Positions 17,481 through 26,286 of a stretch of 54,864 bases of DNA are shown here, in pieces; position 1 is the first letter of the stretch, and each line of letters begins with the position of its first letter. Source of the stretch: Salegentibacter flavus. GTDB lineage: Bacteria > Bacteroidota > Bacteroidia > Flavobacteriales > Flavobacteriaceae. The position numbers and the translations under genes were made by a program. The DNA lies in the NCBI RefSeq assembly GCF_900115145.1, contig NZ_FOVL01000023.1:1-54864 (forward strand), in the 5' to 3' direction. Under the pieces are notes generated by a model that was given only the letters and a program-made list of their open reading frames with translations, searched no databases and was not told the DNA's origin.

Positions 17481-18761
17481 ATGAAAAAGGTGCTCATCAT
17501 AACATATTACTGGCCTCCGGCCGGTGGTCCCGGGGTACAACGCTGGTTGAAATTCGTGAAATATCTCAGGGAGTTTGAAATTGAACCCGTTCTTTTTATT
17601 CCAAAAAACCCTACCTATCCTATAACCGATAAAAATCTGAAAAGGGAGGTTCCCGAAAACCTTCAAATTATAAAACGAAAAATATTCGAACCTTATAGTC
17701 TTGCAGGTTTGTTTTCAAAAAAGGAAACAGAAACTATAAGTTCAGGCATAATTGCCGAAGAACAAAACCAGGGTTTGTTGCAAAGCCTGATGTTATATAT
17801 AAGAGGAAATTTCTTCATTCCTGATGCTAGAAAATTCTGGATAAAGCCTTCGGTCAGGTACTTGAAAAATTTTCTGAAAACGGAAGATATCGATACGGTG
17901 GTTACCACCGGGCCACCACATAGCCTTCATCTTATCGGTCTGAATTTAAAAAAGGAATTGCCAATTCAATGGATCGCCGATTTCAGGGACCCCTGGACCC
18001 AGATTGGATATCACTCTAAATTGAAGCTCAGTAAAAATGCTCAGAACAAACATGAATTATTTGAGCGGAAGGTTTTAAATACTGCTGATAAGATTATAGT
18101 GACCAGCCATACCACTAAAGCCGAATTTGAAAGCAAAACCAAAAAACCGGTTTTCCTTATCACCAATGGATATGATGAAGTGAATTTTTCAGAAACTATC
18201 GTCCTCGATGAAAAATTCAGTTTTTCACATATTGGATCCCTTCTTTCCGGGAGAAACCCGAAATTTCTCTGGGAAAGTTTTCGGGAATTGATAGCAGAAG
18301 ATGCAGAGTTTAAGAAATACTTTCAGCTTCGTCTGGTAGGCAAGGTGAGCCCTGAAGTGCTGAGAAGTATAAAGGAAAATAAACTGGAAGAGTATTTGGA
18401 ATTGATACCTTATGTGAGTCACCGGGAAGCCTTGAAATTGCAGCGAAAAAGTCAGGTGTTACTGTTGTTGGAGATGAATAGTATAGAAACACGGGGCATC
18501 ATCCCTGGGAAAATATTTGAATATTTGAATGCGAAAAGACCTATCCTGGCTATTGGACCGGAAAAATGGGATGTTCAGAAAATTCTGGAGGAAACAGGAG
18601 CAGGGGAGTGCTTTGAATATTCAGAGAAAGAAGCGGTGAAAGTTCAGCTTAAAAAACTTTTTTCAGATTTCAAAAATGGAAAATTAAATTCGGAACCACA
18701 GAATATAGCGCAATATAGCCGCCAAATGCTAACCGGTAAATTGGTTAACTTGCTAAGGTAA
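17481..18761 (+). CDS. GT4-like (GT-B fold) glycosyltransferase
   Basis: 426 residues. The start KKVLIITYYWPPAGGPGVQRWLKFVKYL holds the glycine-rich acceptor loop of family 4 glycosyltransferases. An N-terminal domain (about 1-190, with TTGPPHSLHLIG and ADFRDPW) is followed by the donor-binding domain (about 230-400), where FSHIGSLLSGRNP and ETRGIIPGKIFEYLNAKRPIL carry the glycine-rich and acidic features that bind the sugar nucleotide. It starts 5 bases after the YfhO gene and is followed by a flippase gene 9 bases on, so the three are clearly co-transcribed. Sugar and acceptor unknown. Confidence 0.87.
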   Translation: MKKVLIITYYWPPAGGPGVQRWLKFVKYLREFEIEPVLFIPKNPTYPITDKNLKREVPENLQIIKRKIFEPYSLAGLFSKKETETISSGIIAEEQNQGLLQSLMLYIRGNFFIPDARKFWIKPSVRYLKNFLKTEDIDTVVTTGPPHSLHLIGLNLKKELPIQWIADFRDPWTQIGYHSKLKLSKNAQNKHELFERKVLNTADKIIVTSHTTKAEFESKTKKPVFLITNGYDEVNFSETIVLDEKFSFSHIGSLLSGRNPKFLWESFRELIAEDAEFKKYFQLRLVGKVSPEVLRSIKENKLEEYLELIPYVSHREALKLQRKSQVLLLLEMNSIETRGIIPGKIFEYLNAKRPILAIGPEKWDVQKILEETGAGECFEYSEKEAVKVQLKKLFSDFKNGKLNSEPQNIAQYSRQMLTGKLVNLLR

Positions 18762-18770
18762 AATCACGCT

Positions 18771-20234
18771 ATGGGTGTAATTTTAAATCAATCTTTTAAA
18801 AACCTGGTCACTACCTATGCTGGTTTTGGGATTGGAGCCATCAATACCCTTTTTCTCTTTACTTATTTTCTCGAACAGGAATATTATGGTCTTGTAAGTT
18901 TCCTGCTTTCGGCCGCTAATTTGATTTGGCCGTTTATGGCTTTTGGGGTGCATAGTACCTTAGTGAAATTCTTTAGTTTTTATAAAACGCAGGAGGAGAA
19001 AGATCGGCTGCTCAACCTGGTGTTATTCCTGCCTTTAGTGGTTTCTGCTTTTTTAGGGATTCTTGGGGTTATGGGCTACGATCTTCTGCTGAATTATTTT
19101 TCTGACGGCAACACTCTGGTTAAACCCTATATCGGGCTTATATTTCTCATTGCGGTGGCTACAGCCTACTTTGAGGTTTTCTTTGCCTGGTCTAAGGTTC
19201 ATTTTCGGAGTGTCTTCGGAAATGTGATGAAGGAAGTTTTTCACCGAATTTGCATCAGCCTGCTGCTCTTAGCGGTCTATTTTGAGGTTTTAAGTGTTCA
19301 TTGGTTCATCTATGGGATTGCCTTTGTTTTTGTGATCAGAAGCCTGGTAATGGCCGTGTATGCCTTCAGCCTGTACAGACCGAAGATAAATTTTCTATTT
19401 CCTGAAAACCTTTCCAGTGTCTTGAAGTATACCTCCCTTATTCTCATTGCAGCCTCTGTGGCTATGGTCTTGCTGGACCTGGACAAGGTGATGATTGAAT
19501 ATTACCTGCCTATAGAAAATGTGGCCATCTACGGAATAATGGTCTACATTGCTACGGTGATTTCTGTGCCACAAAAGGCAATGAATCAGATAACTCACCC
19601 GATGACGGCAGAAATGCTGAATTTAAAGGATATAGAAGGCTTGGGAAATCTATATAAGAAAACCTCGATAAATCTTCTTATAGTTAGCGGCTTGATCTTT
19701 ATTCTGATAATTAGTAATGTGCAACAGCTCTATGAACTGATTCCTGAAGAATATGAACTGAGTATCCTGGTAGTTTTGCTTATTTCTCTGGTTAAGCTTT
19801 ATGATAACTTTCTTGGAAACAATAACAGTATCTTATTCAACTCAGATTATTACCGCATTGTGCTTGCCATTGGAGTTTTTCTGGCAGTTTTGGCTTTTGT
19901 TTTTAATATTATTTTTATACCGCTTTATGGGATTGAAGGCGCAGCGATTGCAAGTTTCCTGGCCTTTGGGATCTATAACACCTCGAAAATTTACCTTGTT
20001 TATACCAAATTCCGGTTGGTGCCTTTTGTTTCAAAAACCTGGTTGGTAATGGCCTTTACAGTCGTGTTTAGTTTAAGCTTCTATTATTGGGAGTTTCCTT
20101 TTCATCCTTTAATAAACATAGCCCTCAAGTCTCTGCTGATCATAGGGCTCTTTTTAATATTTGCATATAAAATGAATTTTTCTCCTGAAATAAGAAATTT
20201 AATTGAAAGATTTGTAAGGAGAAAAAGCACATAA
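18771..20234 (+). CDS. Oligosaccharide flippase (Wzx/MATE-like polysaccharide exporter)
   Basis: 487 residues, nearly all membrane: about 12-14 hydrophobic helices and a short basic C-terminal tail (IERFVRRKST). The opening NQSFKNLVTTYAGFGIGAINTLFLFTYFL and the loop VPQKAMNQITHPMTAEMLNL are typical of the polysaccharide biosynthesis / Wzx branch of the MOP superfamily, which turns lipid-linked oligosaccharides across the inner membrane. As the last gene of the glycan run it would move the product of the upstream transferases. No polymerase or ligase is present here. Confidence 0.85.
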   Translation: MGVILNQSFKNLVTTYAGFGIGAINTLFLFTYFLEQEYYGLVSFLLSAANLIWPFMAFGVHSTLVKFFSFYKTQEEKDRLLNLVLFLPLVVSAFLGILGVMGYDLLLNYFSDGNTLVKPYIGLIFLIAVATAYFEVFFAWSKVHFRSVFGNVMKEVFHRICISLLLLAVYFEVLSVHWFIYGIAFVFVIRSLVMAVYAFSLYRPKINFLFPENLSSVLKYTSLILIAASVAMVLLDLDKVMIEYYLPIENVAIYGIMVYIATVISVPQKAMNQITHPMTAEMLNLKDIEGLGNLYKKTSINLLIVSGLIFILIISNVQQLYELIPEEYELSILVVLLISLVKLYDNFLGNNNSILFNSDYYRIVLAIGVFLAVLAFVFNIIFIPLYGIEGAAIASFLAFGIYNTSKIYLVYTKFRLVPFVSKTWLVMAFTVVFSLSFYYWEFPFHPLINIALKSLLIIGLFLIFAYKMNFSPEIRNLIERFVRRKST

Positions 20235-20239
20235 AAAGA

Positions 20240-20277
20240 GAAACCCCCAGGACACTTGTGATGTCCAAAGGGGTTTC
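20240..20277. terminator. Long hairpin shared by convergent genes
   Basis: GAAACCCC (20240-20247) pairs with GGGGTTTC (20270-20277); inside it GGACA pairs with TGTCC around CTTGTGA. On the minus strand a CTCTTTTT run follows. On the plus strand the hairpin is followed by ACTAACCAACCAAAAAATTT, an unusual non-T tail. Confidence 0.75.
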
Positions 20278-20312
20278 CAACTAACCAACCAAAAAATTTA
20301 AATTATGAACTT

Positions 20313-21548
20313 TTAACCTCTACCATTCACATTTCGTGCCGAAGTGTTATTTCGGGTGGAAGTTTTTCCTCTTACGGCACCTGAGCGTGTGTTTCTCTGA
20401 GTCTTAACCGCTGCCGGTTTTCTAGAAGCCGGGGCACTGCTTTGAACTCTTGTATTTGATCTTCCTGAAGATCTTGCACTCGTGTTTCTGTTAGTCGGGG
20501 TAGACTTTGTTACATTACTTCTTCTTTGCTGAGTTGCCTGCTTTTTAACAGTGGTTTTTCTCTGCGTACTTTGCTGAGCTCTGGCATTCCTGGTATTCTT
20601 TACCTGCGCAGTTCTAGCCCGTGTTCTGCTACTTGTGGCCTGGGTGTTTGCTCTTGTTCTTGTTGGCGCTTTAGTAGCTCTGGTATCAGAACTTCTACTG
20701 GTGTTCCCACGGATCGCTTTTCCAGCAGAATTACTGCTTGACTGTCTTCTGGAGATCACAGCTTTTTCATTACTGGAAGCATTAGCTCTGGTACTGCTTT
20801 GAGCACTTCTTCGGGTGTTATTTTGGCTGGATCTGCGTGTATTTATTTTTTGTAAATCCCTTTTATCAGAAGTTCTTCTTCCGTTATTGTAGGAAACTAC
20901 TTTCTGGTCAGGACGATAAAAATTCTTATTTACGTAGGTATTATAGTTGTTTGTATAATATGTGTTGTGTTGCACATAGGTTAATCGGTTTGGCTGATAG
21001 TAAGCCCTGTACGGTCTATTGAATACGATGCTTACGTGACTGTATGGCCTGCTGTAATACCTGTGCCATGGTCTGTATACGTATTGTCTGTTATAATGAT
21101 TAATATATCCTGAAAAATGAGCAAACTGGTTAAACCTGTTGTACCTAACATATAAGTTTCCAACACGGGCCACTCTTCCGTTGCGGTTATAGTCGATCAA
21201 TACATCTCCAGCCTGGATTATTCTTCCGTAGTAATCATAATAGATTGGAACATTCTCCACCTGGATAACCGCTCCATAATCATCATATTGAATATAGGGA
21301 TCATAATTATAACCGGAGTTATAACTGATATTTACATTTGGAGTTGAGATGTTGACCACATTCGTTCTTCTGAAATTTGGGTTATAGTAGAAGTCGAATT
21401 CTCCATTAGGATAAATGGCAAATTCAACACCGTCTTCGATGAAGATAAATGAATCTGTATAGGCATTCCTGCGAAGATCTGAAGCTTCCGAGGCGGAAAC
21501 TGAAATTCCGAAGAAAAGCAGACTAAAGATGAGGACAATATTTTTCAT
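20313..21548 (-). CDS. Secreted low-complexity protein: Tyr/Asn-rich front, Arg/Ser/Thr-rich strongly basic end
   Basis: 411 residues. A signal peptide (about 1-19, IVLIFSLLFFGISVSA) is followed by two parts. Residues 25-215 are rich in Tyr and Asn and carry short repeats of the kind YDYYGRIIQAGDVLIDYNRNGRV, then an aromatic stretch (YRPWHRYYSRPYSH). Residues 220-411 are almost only Arg, Ser, Thr, Asn, Ala, Gln and Lys, with many RR, TR and SR steps and no hydrophobic core, so probably disordered with a very high positive charge. Similar ORFs have been named sperm nuclear basic protein-like in databases, which says little. Possible roles are surface or matrix binding to acidic polymers or DNA. 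Function not recognised. Confidence 0.75.
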   Translation of the reverse strand: MKNIVLIFSLLFFGISVSASEASDLRRNAYTDSFIFIEDGVEFAIYPNGEFDFYYNPNFRRTNVVNISTPNVNISYNSGYNYDPYIQYDDYGAVIQVENVPIYYDYYGRIIQAGDVLIDYNRNGRVARVGNLYVRYNRFNQFAHFSGYINHYNRQYVYRPWHRYYSRPYSHVSIVFNRPYRAYYQPNRLTYVQHNTYYTNNYNTYVNKNFYRPDQKVVSYNNGRRTSDKRDLQKINTRRSSQNNTRRSAQSSTRANASSNEKAVISRRQSSSNSAGKAIRGNTSRSSDTRATKAPTRTRANTQATSSRTRARTAQVKNTRNARAQQSTQRKTTVKKQATQQRRSNVTKSTPTNRNTSARSSGRSNTRVQSSAPASRKPAAVKTQRNTRSGAVRGKTSTRNNTSARNVNGRG

Positions 21549-21630
21549 TTGTAAGGTTTTAAGTTCTGAAACCCTTATGATAGGAGTGGGTTACGACTTT
21601 AAAGTTACAAACTACGTGCCAAAGTCCGGA

Positions 21631-21659
21631 AAGCCCTGTTAGGCGCTGCTAGTGGGCTT
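21631..21659 (-). terminator. Weak hairpin downstream of uvrA
   Basis: On the minus strand AAGCCC pairs with GGGCTT across a 17-base interior, about 70 bases past the uvrA stop. There is no long T run after it, so termination here is doubtful. Confidence 0.3.
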
Positions 21660-21725
21660 GTTAATATTTGTTGCAAAACAACCAAATATTTTGATTTTCA
21701 ATATTTTAAGTTGGTTTGGTGGAAT

Positions 21726-24512
21726 CTATAATTTTTCCTTGAGGTACTTAGCGGTGTAAGATTTCTTGTTTTCAGCAACCTCTTCCGGTGTGCCGAAGGC
21801 AACAAGATGGCCTCCGTTTTCTCCTCCCTCGGGGCCAAGGTCGATCACATAATCGGCGCATTTAACCAGGTCCATATTGTGTTCAATTACGATCACAGAA
21901 TGCCCTTTTTTAATCAGGGCGTTGAATGACTTAAGCAACTTTTTAATATCGTGAAAATGCAATCCCGTGGTAGGCTCATCAAAGATAAACAGGGCCTTTT
22001 CTTTGGTGTTTCCTTTTACCAGAAAAGAAGCCAGTTTAATACGCTGTGCTTCCCCTCCGGAAAGAGTAGAGGAGCTCTGGCCTAATTGCACATAGCCGAG
22101 GCCTACATCTTGTAAAGGTTTTAATTTTCTGACTATTTTTTCTTGCTTGTGCTCGTGAAAAAACTCTGTAGCATCATCAATGGTCATTTTCAAAACATCA
22201 TCTATGTTCTTATCGGCAAATGTTACCTCCAGGACTTCTTTTTTAAAGCGTTTTCCGTTGCAGGCTTCACACTCCAGGTGCACATCAGCCATAAACTGCA
22301 TCTCTATGGTAACTTCCCCTTCTCCTTTACAAACCTCACAGCGGCCTCCATCCACATTAAATGAAAAATATTTTGGGGTATAGTCCCTTATCTTAGACAA
22401 TTTCTGATTCGAAAATAAGTTTCTAATGTCGTCGTAAGCTTTTATATAGGTTACAGGGTTGGAGCGGGAACTTCGGCCAATGGGATTCTGGTCAACAAAT
22501 TCAATGCTGCCCAGGTTATCAAAATCTCCTTCTATTGCCGTAAACTGACCTGCTTTCTCTCCATAACCTCCAATTTTCTTTTGGGCAGCAGGATAAAGGA
22601 TCTTCTTAACAAGCGTGCTTTTTCCACTTCCGGAAACCCCGGTTATCGCAGTGAAAACACCTAGCGGGAAGGTAACATCTATATTTTTAAGATTATTCTC
22701 TCTGGCTCCGGTGATTTTTATGTTTCTCTTGGTTTTACGCCTTTCTTCTGGCAATTCTATCTTTTCGGTGCCATTAAGATATTGTGCCGTAAGGGAGGTG
22801 GACTTTAAAATATCTTTCATTTTACCTACCGCAACAACTTCACCGCCATTCGTTCCGGCTTCGGGACCAATGTCTATAATTTCATCGGCAGCGTTCATTA
22901 TGTCTTCATCATGCTCTACAACGATGACGGTATTACCTAAATCACGAAGATTTTTTAAAACCTCTATTAGATTTTCAGTGTCTTTCGGGTGCAAGCCTAT
23001 TGAAGGTTCATCCAGTATATACATCGATCCTACGAGACTACTCCCAAGGGATGTTGCCAGGTTTATTCGCTGGGATTCTCCTCCCGATAAGGTATTGGAT
23101 TTCCGGTTTAGGGTGAGATAATCCAGGCCTACCTGGGAGAGAAAGTCCAGGCGGTTTCTTATTTCGGTTAATAACCTTTTAGCGATTTGAGTATCATATT
23201 CATTTAGCTCCAGGTCATTGAAAAACGCTCTTACCTTATGCAAGGGTTTTTCTACAAGATCGGTGATGCTATGGCCGCCTATCTTTACATATTCAGCTTC
23301 AGGCCTAAGTCTTTTACCTTTACAGGCGCTGCATTTGGTCTTACCCCGATAGCGGCTTAGCATTACCCTGTTCTGGATTTTATAAGCCTTACTCTCCAGG
23401 AATTCGAAGAACTCGTTAATACCTTCAAAATATTCATTCCCCGTCCAGACCAGTTCTTTTTGTTCTTCTGAAAGTTCAAACCAGGGCTTGTGTATAGGAA
23501 AATCAAATTTATGAGAGTTATTTACCAACTGATTGCGGTACCAGCTCATACTTTCACCTCGCCATGGATATATAGCATTTTCATATACAGAGAGGCCGGT
23601 GTTTGGAATAACCAGGTCTTCATCAATCCCTATTACATCTCCGTAACCTTCGCATTTTGAACAAGCCCCGTAGGGGTTATTAAAACTGAAAAGATGAACA
23701 TTTGGCTCTGGAAAGCTTATTCCATCCAATTCAAACTTATTACTGAAGTGACGTAATTCATTATCGCTTAATTTTTGAATATAGAGTTCGCCTTTACCTT
23801 CAAAGAAGGCCGCATCGGTAGCATCTGCCAGCCGATTATAAAAATCTTCCTCGTCTTTGGTTATTATTCGGTCAACCACAAGAAAAGTTTCCGAAGCATC
23901 TGCATGTGCCAGATCAGCTTCATCAATTCGTCTTACCTCATCTTTAATCTTTACTCTACTGTATCCCTGCTGGGCCAGTACTTTTATCTTTTCCTCCAGG
24001 GATCTGCCATTTTCCAGATGAATAGGGGAGAGCAGGAGGAGTTTTTCACCTTCTGCAAAAGACTTTACATAGTTAACCACATCGGTAACCGTATCTTTTT
24101 TGACTTCATTTCCAGAAACAGGGGAATAGGTCCTTCCGATGCGGGCAAAAAGAAGTTTTAGATAATCATAAATTTCGGTGGAAGTACCTACGGTAGACCG
24201 TGGGTTGGTAGAATTAACTTTCTGTTCTATGGCTATGGCCGGGGCTATTCCTTTTATATAATCTACTTTTGGTTTATTAAGCCTTCCCAGAAATTGACGG
24301 GCATATGAAGATAGGCTCTCCACATACCTGCGTTGACCTTCGGCATACAAAGTATCGAAAGCGAGACTGGATTTCCCTGAACCTGAAAGACCGGTTATAA
24401 CTACCAGTTTATTCCGGGGAATTACTACATTGATATCTTTTAGATTGTGCAGTTTTGCACCTTTAATGATAATATTCTTTTTGGGATCAACCTTCTCTAC
24501 GTCAATATTCAT
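21726..24512 (-). CDS. uvrA: Excinuclease ABC subunit A
   Basis: Start chosen at 24512 ([19 protein letters not shown], 928 residues); the upstream ATG at 24539 overlaps a -7 box. UvrA finds DNA lesions and loads UvrB in nucleotide excision repair. It has two ABC ATPase halves: Walker [21 protein letters not shown] near the start and [14 protein letters not shown] in the second half, with signature LSGGESQRI and LSGGEAQRI. Zinc-finger cysteine pairs are present ([32 protein letters not shown]). Length is normal for UvrA. No uvrB or uvrC lies nearby. It is divergent from a sigma factor gene. Confidence 0.96.
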   Translation of the reverse strand: MNIDVEKVDPKKNIIIKGAKLHNLKDINVVIPRNKLVVITGLSGSGKSSLAFDTLYAEGQRRYVESLSSYARQFLGRLNKPKVDYIKGIAPAIAIEQKVNSTNPRSTVGTSTEIYDYLKLLFARIGRTYSPVSGNEVKKDTVTDVVNYVKSFAEGEKLLLLSPIHLENGRSLEEKIKVLAQQGYSRVKIKDEVRRIDEADLAHADASETFLVVDRIITKDEEDFYNRLADATDAAFFEGKGELYIQKLSDNELRHFSNKFELDGISFPEPNVHLFSFNNPYGACSKCEGYGDVIGIDEDLVIPNTGLSVYENAIYPWRGESMSWYRNQLVNNSHKFDFPIHKPWFELSEEQKELVWTGNEYFEGINEFFEFLESKAYKIQNRVMLSRYRGKTKCSACKGKRLRPEAEYVKIGGHSITDLVEKPLHKVRAFFNDLELNEYDTQIAKRLLTEIRNRLDFLSQVGLDYLTLNRKSNTLSGGESQRINLATSLGSSLVGSMYILDEPSIGLHPKDTENLIEVLKNLRDLGNTVIVVEHDEDIMNAADEIIDIGPEAGTNGGEVVAVGKMKDILKSTSLTAQYLNGTEKIELPEERRKTKRNIKITGARENNLKNIDVTFPLGVFTAITGVSGSGKSTLVKKILYPAAQKKIGGYGEKAGQFTAIEGDFDNLGSIEFVDQNPIGRSSRSNPVTYIKAYDDIRNLFSNQKLSKIRDYTPKYFSFNVDGGRCEVCKGEGEVTIEMQFMADVHLECEACNGKRFKKEVLEVTFADKNIDDVLKMTIDDATEFFHEHKQEKIVRKLKPLQDVGLGYVQLGQSSSTLSGGEAQRIKLASFLVKGNTKEKALFIFDEPTTGLHFHDIKKLLKSFNALIKKGHSVIVIEHNMDLVKCADYVIDLGPEGGENGGHLVAFGTPEEVAENKKSYTAKYLKEKL

Positions 24513-24536
24513 GCTATGTTGTATGGTCTTGAAATG

Positions 24537-24544
24537 CAAATGTA
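24537..24544 (-). promoter_or_regulatory. uvrA: -7 box of uvrA
   Basis: On the minus strand it reads TACATTTG, matching TAnnTTTG, ending 24 bases before the chosen ATG at 24512. It overlaps the alternative ATG at 24539, which argues against that start. No clear -33 box. An SOS-type operator was not recognised. Confidence 0.55.
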
Positions 24545-24609
24545 CTCAATAAGCAGCAGGAGAAAAAGCCCCTTATTTCTTATAGTAATGTTAAAATATT
24601 AAGCTTTTG

Positions 24610-24642
24610 TTTGCGATTGTCGAATTTATCTTGCTATATTTG
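24610..24642 (+). promoter_or_regulatory. Promoter of the sigma factor gene
   Basis: TTTG at 24610-24613, a 21-base spacer and TATATTTG at 24635-24642, a very good match to the Bacteroidota housekeeping promoter. The ATG is at 24751, so the transcript would have a leader of about 100 bases. The leader has no obvious hairpin or small ORF. Confidence 0.75.
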
Positions 24643-24750
24643 AGCCACGGTTTAACTCAAAATTATCTTGCCTATTGCATAAAGTTACTTTTAAAACTAA
24701 ATAACCTAAATCTCAGGTTGCCCCTACCATCCTGAACAAAAGTAACTAAT

Positions 24751-25335
24751 ATGGAAAACCTTAAAGTAAGCGATGCTATTCTCGTGCGGGAATATCTTGG
24801 TGGAAATGAAAATGCACTCTCTAAATTAATTTCCAGGCATCAACACCGAATTTACAGTTTTATTTATTCTAAAGTATTTGATAAAGATGTTGCTGAAGAC
24901 GTTTTTCAGGATACCTTTATTAAAGTGATCAATACTCTCAAAAAAGGGAAGTATAACGAAGAAGGTAAGTTTTTACCCTGGGTTATGCGGATTGCCCATA
25001 ATTTGGTCATAGATCATTTTAGGAAAAATAAGCGTATGCCAAAGTTCGAAAATAAAGGCGATTTTAATATTTTTTCGGTCTTAAGCGATTCAAACCTAAA
25101 TGCAGAAACGCAGTTAATCAAAGAACAAATAGAATTCGATGTACAGGAGCTTATTAAAGAACTTCCTGAAGATCAGCTTGAAGTTTTAACTATGCGGATC
25201 TATAAGGATATGAGTTTCAAAGAGATATCAGAACGTACCGGCGTTAGCATAAATACTGCCCTGGGAAGAATGCGTTACGCTTTAATCAATCTCAGGAAAA
25301 TAATCGATAAGCATAACTTAATTTTAACAAATTAA
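24751..25335 (+). CDS. Sigma-70 family (ECF-like) RNA polymerase sigma factor
   Basis: 194 residues. Region 2 spans about 25-95 (LISRHQHRIYSFIYSKVFDKDVAEDVFQDTFIKVINTL, then WVMRIAHNLVIDHFRKNKR, the DNA-melting helix), and region 4 about 130-190 (LPEDQLEVLTMRIYKDMSFKEISERTGVSINTALGRMRYALINLRK, a helix-turn-helix for the -35 element). Region 3 is absent, as in ECF factors. No FecR-type anti-sigma gene follows; instead a 50-residue ORF lies 58 bases downstream. The housekeeping-type promoter and long leader suggest constitutive transcription with control at a later step. Its regulon cannot be inferred here. Confidence 0.92.
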   Translation: MENLKVSDAILVREYLGGNENALSKLISRHQHRIYSFIYSKVFDKDVAEDVFQDTFIKVINTLKKGKYNEEGKFLPWVMRIAHNLVIDHFRKNKRMPKFENKGDFNIFSVLSDSNLNAETQLIKEQIEFDVQELIKELPEDQLEVLTMRIYKDMSFKEISERTGVSINTALGRMRYALINLRKIIDKHNLILTN

Positions 25336-25393
25336 TCTATACTATTCCCCTTTTCATTGCGTTATCTATTTAAACCAATGCAAAATTTATAAA

Positions 25394-25546
25394 ATGGGGA
25401 ACTTTTACACAAAAAACACCTCTAAAGAGGAAAAATTGAATGATTTAAAACCTAAAAAGGAAACCTTAAATTTTCTTTTAAACTACTCAAGAGCTTTGAA
25501 TATTACTAAATATCAAAGCATGAAGTTCGAGACCTTTCTTAATTAA
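25394..25546 (+). CDS. 50-residue conserved-looking protein paired with the sigma factor gene
   Basis: ATG at 25394, TAA at 25544-25546. The product begins MGNFYTKNTSKEEKLNDLKP and ends in NYSRALNITKYQSMKFETFLN-like sequence (residues 30-50). It is charged at the front and helical at the back, with no membrane segment. It is followed at once by a strong terminator, and it shares the sigma factor's transcription unit. I recall short flavobacterial proteins with a FLLNYSKAL/KFETLLN end after such sigma factors, which supports it being a real gene; homology could not be checked. It might bind the sigma factor, but that is only inferred from position. Confidence 0.7.
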   Translation: MGNFYTKNTSKEEKLNDLKPKKETLNFLLNYSRALNITKYQSMKFETFLN

Positions 25547-25567
25547 TATAATTGAGAAGTGATGTTT

Positions 25568-25600
25568 AAAGACCTGTCTTTAGCCTGCAGGTCTTTTTTT
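25568..25600 (+). terminator. Terminator of the sigma factor / small protein unit
   Basis: AAAGACCTG (25568-25576) pairs with CAGGTCTTT (25588-25596), followed by a run of T. An A run before the stem is short, so it acts mainly on the plus strand, though nth ends nearby on the minus strand (25621). Confidence 0.88.
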
Positions 25601-25620
25601 TATCCTATATTCTTCAAATA

Positions 25621-26256
25621 CTACTTTATCAGACTTTTTCTGCCAATGGTTTTGGTGATAATATCTTTATCTAAATCCCAGCCCCGGGCTGGGGAATACT
25701 GCCGTCCATACCAGATGATCTGAAGATGAAGTTTGTTCCAAAGATCTTTTGGGAAAAGTCTTTTGGCATCTTTCTCTGTTTGTGTTACGTTTTTACCATT
25801 GCTAAGGTTCCAGCGGTACATGAGCCTTTGAATGTGGGTGTCTACCGGAAATGCCGGAATATTAAAGGCCTGAGACATTACTACGCTAGCTGTTTTATGT
25901 CCAACGGCAGGCAATTCTTCCAGGGCTTCAAAATCGGCAGGGACCTGCCCTTTATGTTTCTCGATAAGTATTTCTGAAAGACCGTGAATTCCCTTAGATT
26001 TCATTGGAGAAAGCCCTATAGGTTTTATAATCTCCCTGATCTCCTCCACGCTCAGTTTAATCATATCATAAGGATTGTCGGCTATTTTGAAAAGTTCGGG
26101 AGTGATTTGGTTCACTTTCACATCAGTGCTTTGAGCTGAAAGCAAAACGGCGATCAATAAAGTGTAAGGATCTTTGTGATCTAATGGAATTGGAACCTGG
26201 GGATAAATATCATTTAAGGTATCTATAACAAATTGTACCTTTTCTTGTTTGTTCAT
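25621..26256 (-). CDS. nth: Endonuclease III-like DNA glycosylase without the iron-sulfur cluster
   Basis: Start chosen at 26256 (MNKQEKVQFVIDTLNDIYP, 211 residues); the 34 extra residues of the open frame run through the divergent promoter region and look non-coding. It removes oxidised pyrimidines and nicks the abasic site. The helix-hairpin-helix LPAVGHKTASVV contains catalytic Lys121, and FPVDTHIQR contains Asp139. Classical Nth ends in C-x6-C-x2-C-x5-C holding a 4Fe-4S cluster. Here the end is IIWYGRQYSPARGWDLDKD and the whole protein has no cysteine, so it cannot bind that cluster. A -7 box (minus strand TACTTTTG, 26280-26273) lies just upstream. Confidence 0.92.
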   Translation of the reverse strand: MNKQEKVQFVIDTLNDIYPQVPIPLDHKDPYTLLIAVLLSAQSTDVKVNQITPELFKIADNPYDMIKLSVEEIREIIKPIGLSPMKSKGIHGLSEILIEKHKGQVPADFEALEELPAVGHKTASVVMSQAFNIPAFPVDTHIQRLMYRWNLSNGKNVTQTEKDAKRLFPKDLWNKLHLQIIWYGRQYSPARGWDLDKDIITKTIGRKSLIK

Positions 26257-26272
26257 ATTGCTTAATTTTACA

Positions 26273-26280
26273 CAAAAGTA
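26273..26280 (-). promoter_or_regulatory. nth: -7 box of nth in the nth-bcp divergent gap
   Basis: On the minus strand TACTTTTG matches TAnnTTTG and ends 16 bases before the nth ATG. The gap between the two start codons is only 30 bases, so the nth -33 region must lie inside the bcp coding sequence. Confidence 0.5.
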
Positions 26281-26286
26281 ATAATT

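Noticed and set aside
22615-23121. 168-residue plus-strand ORF
   Set aside because: It lies opposite uvrA and reads as a frame shadow.
24513-24539. Earlier ATG of uvrA at 24539
   Set aside because: It overlaps the -7 box 24537-24544; the ATG at 24512 is more likely.
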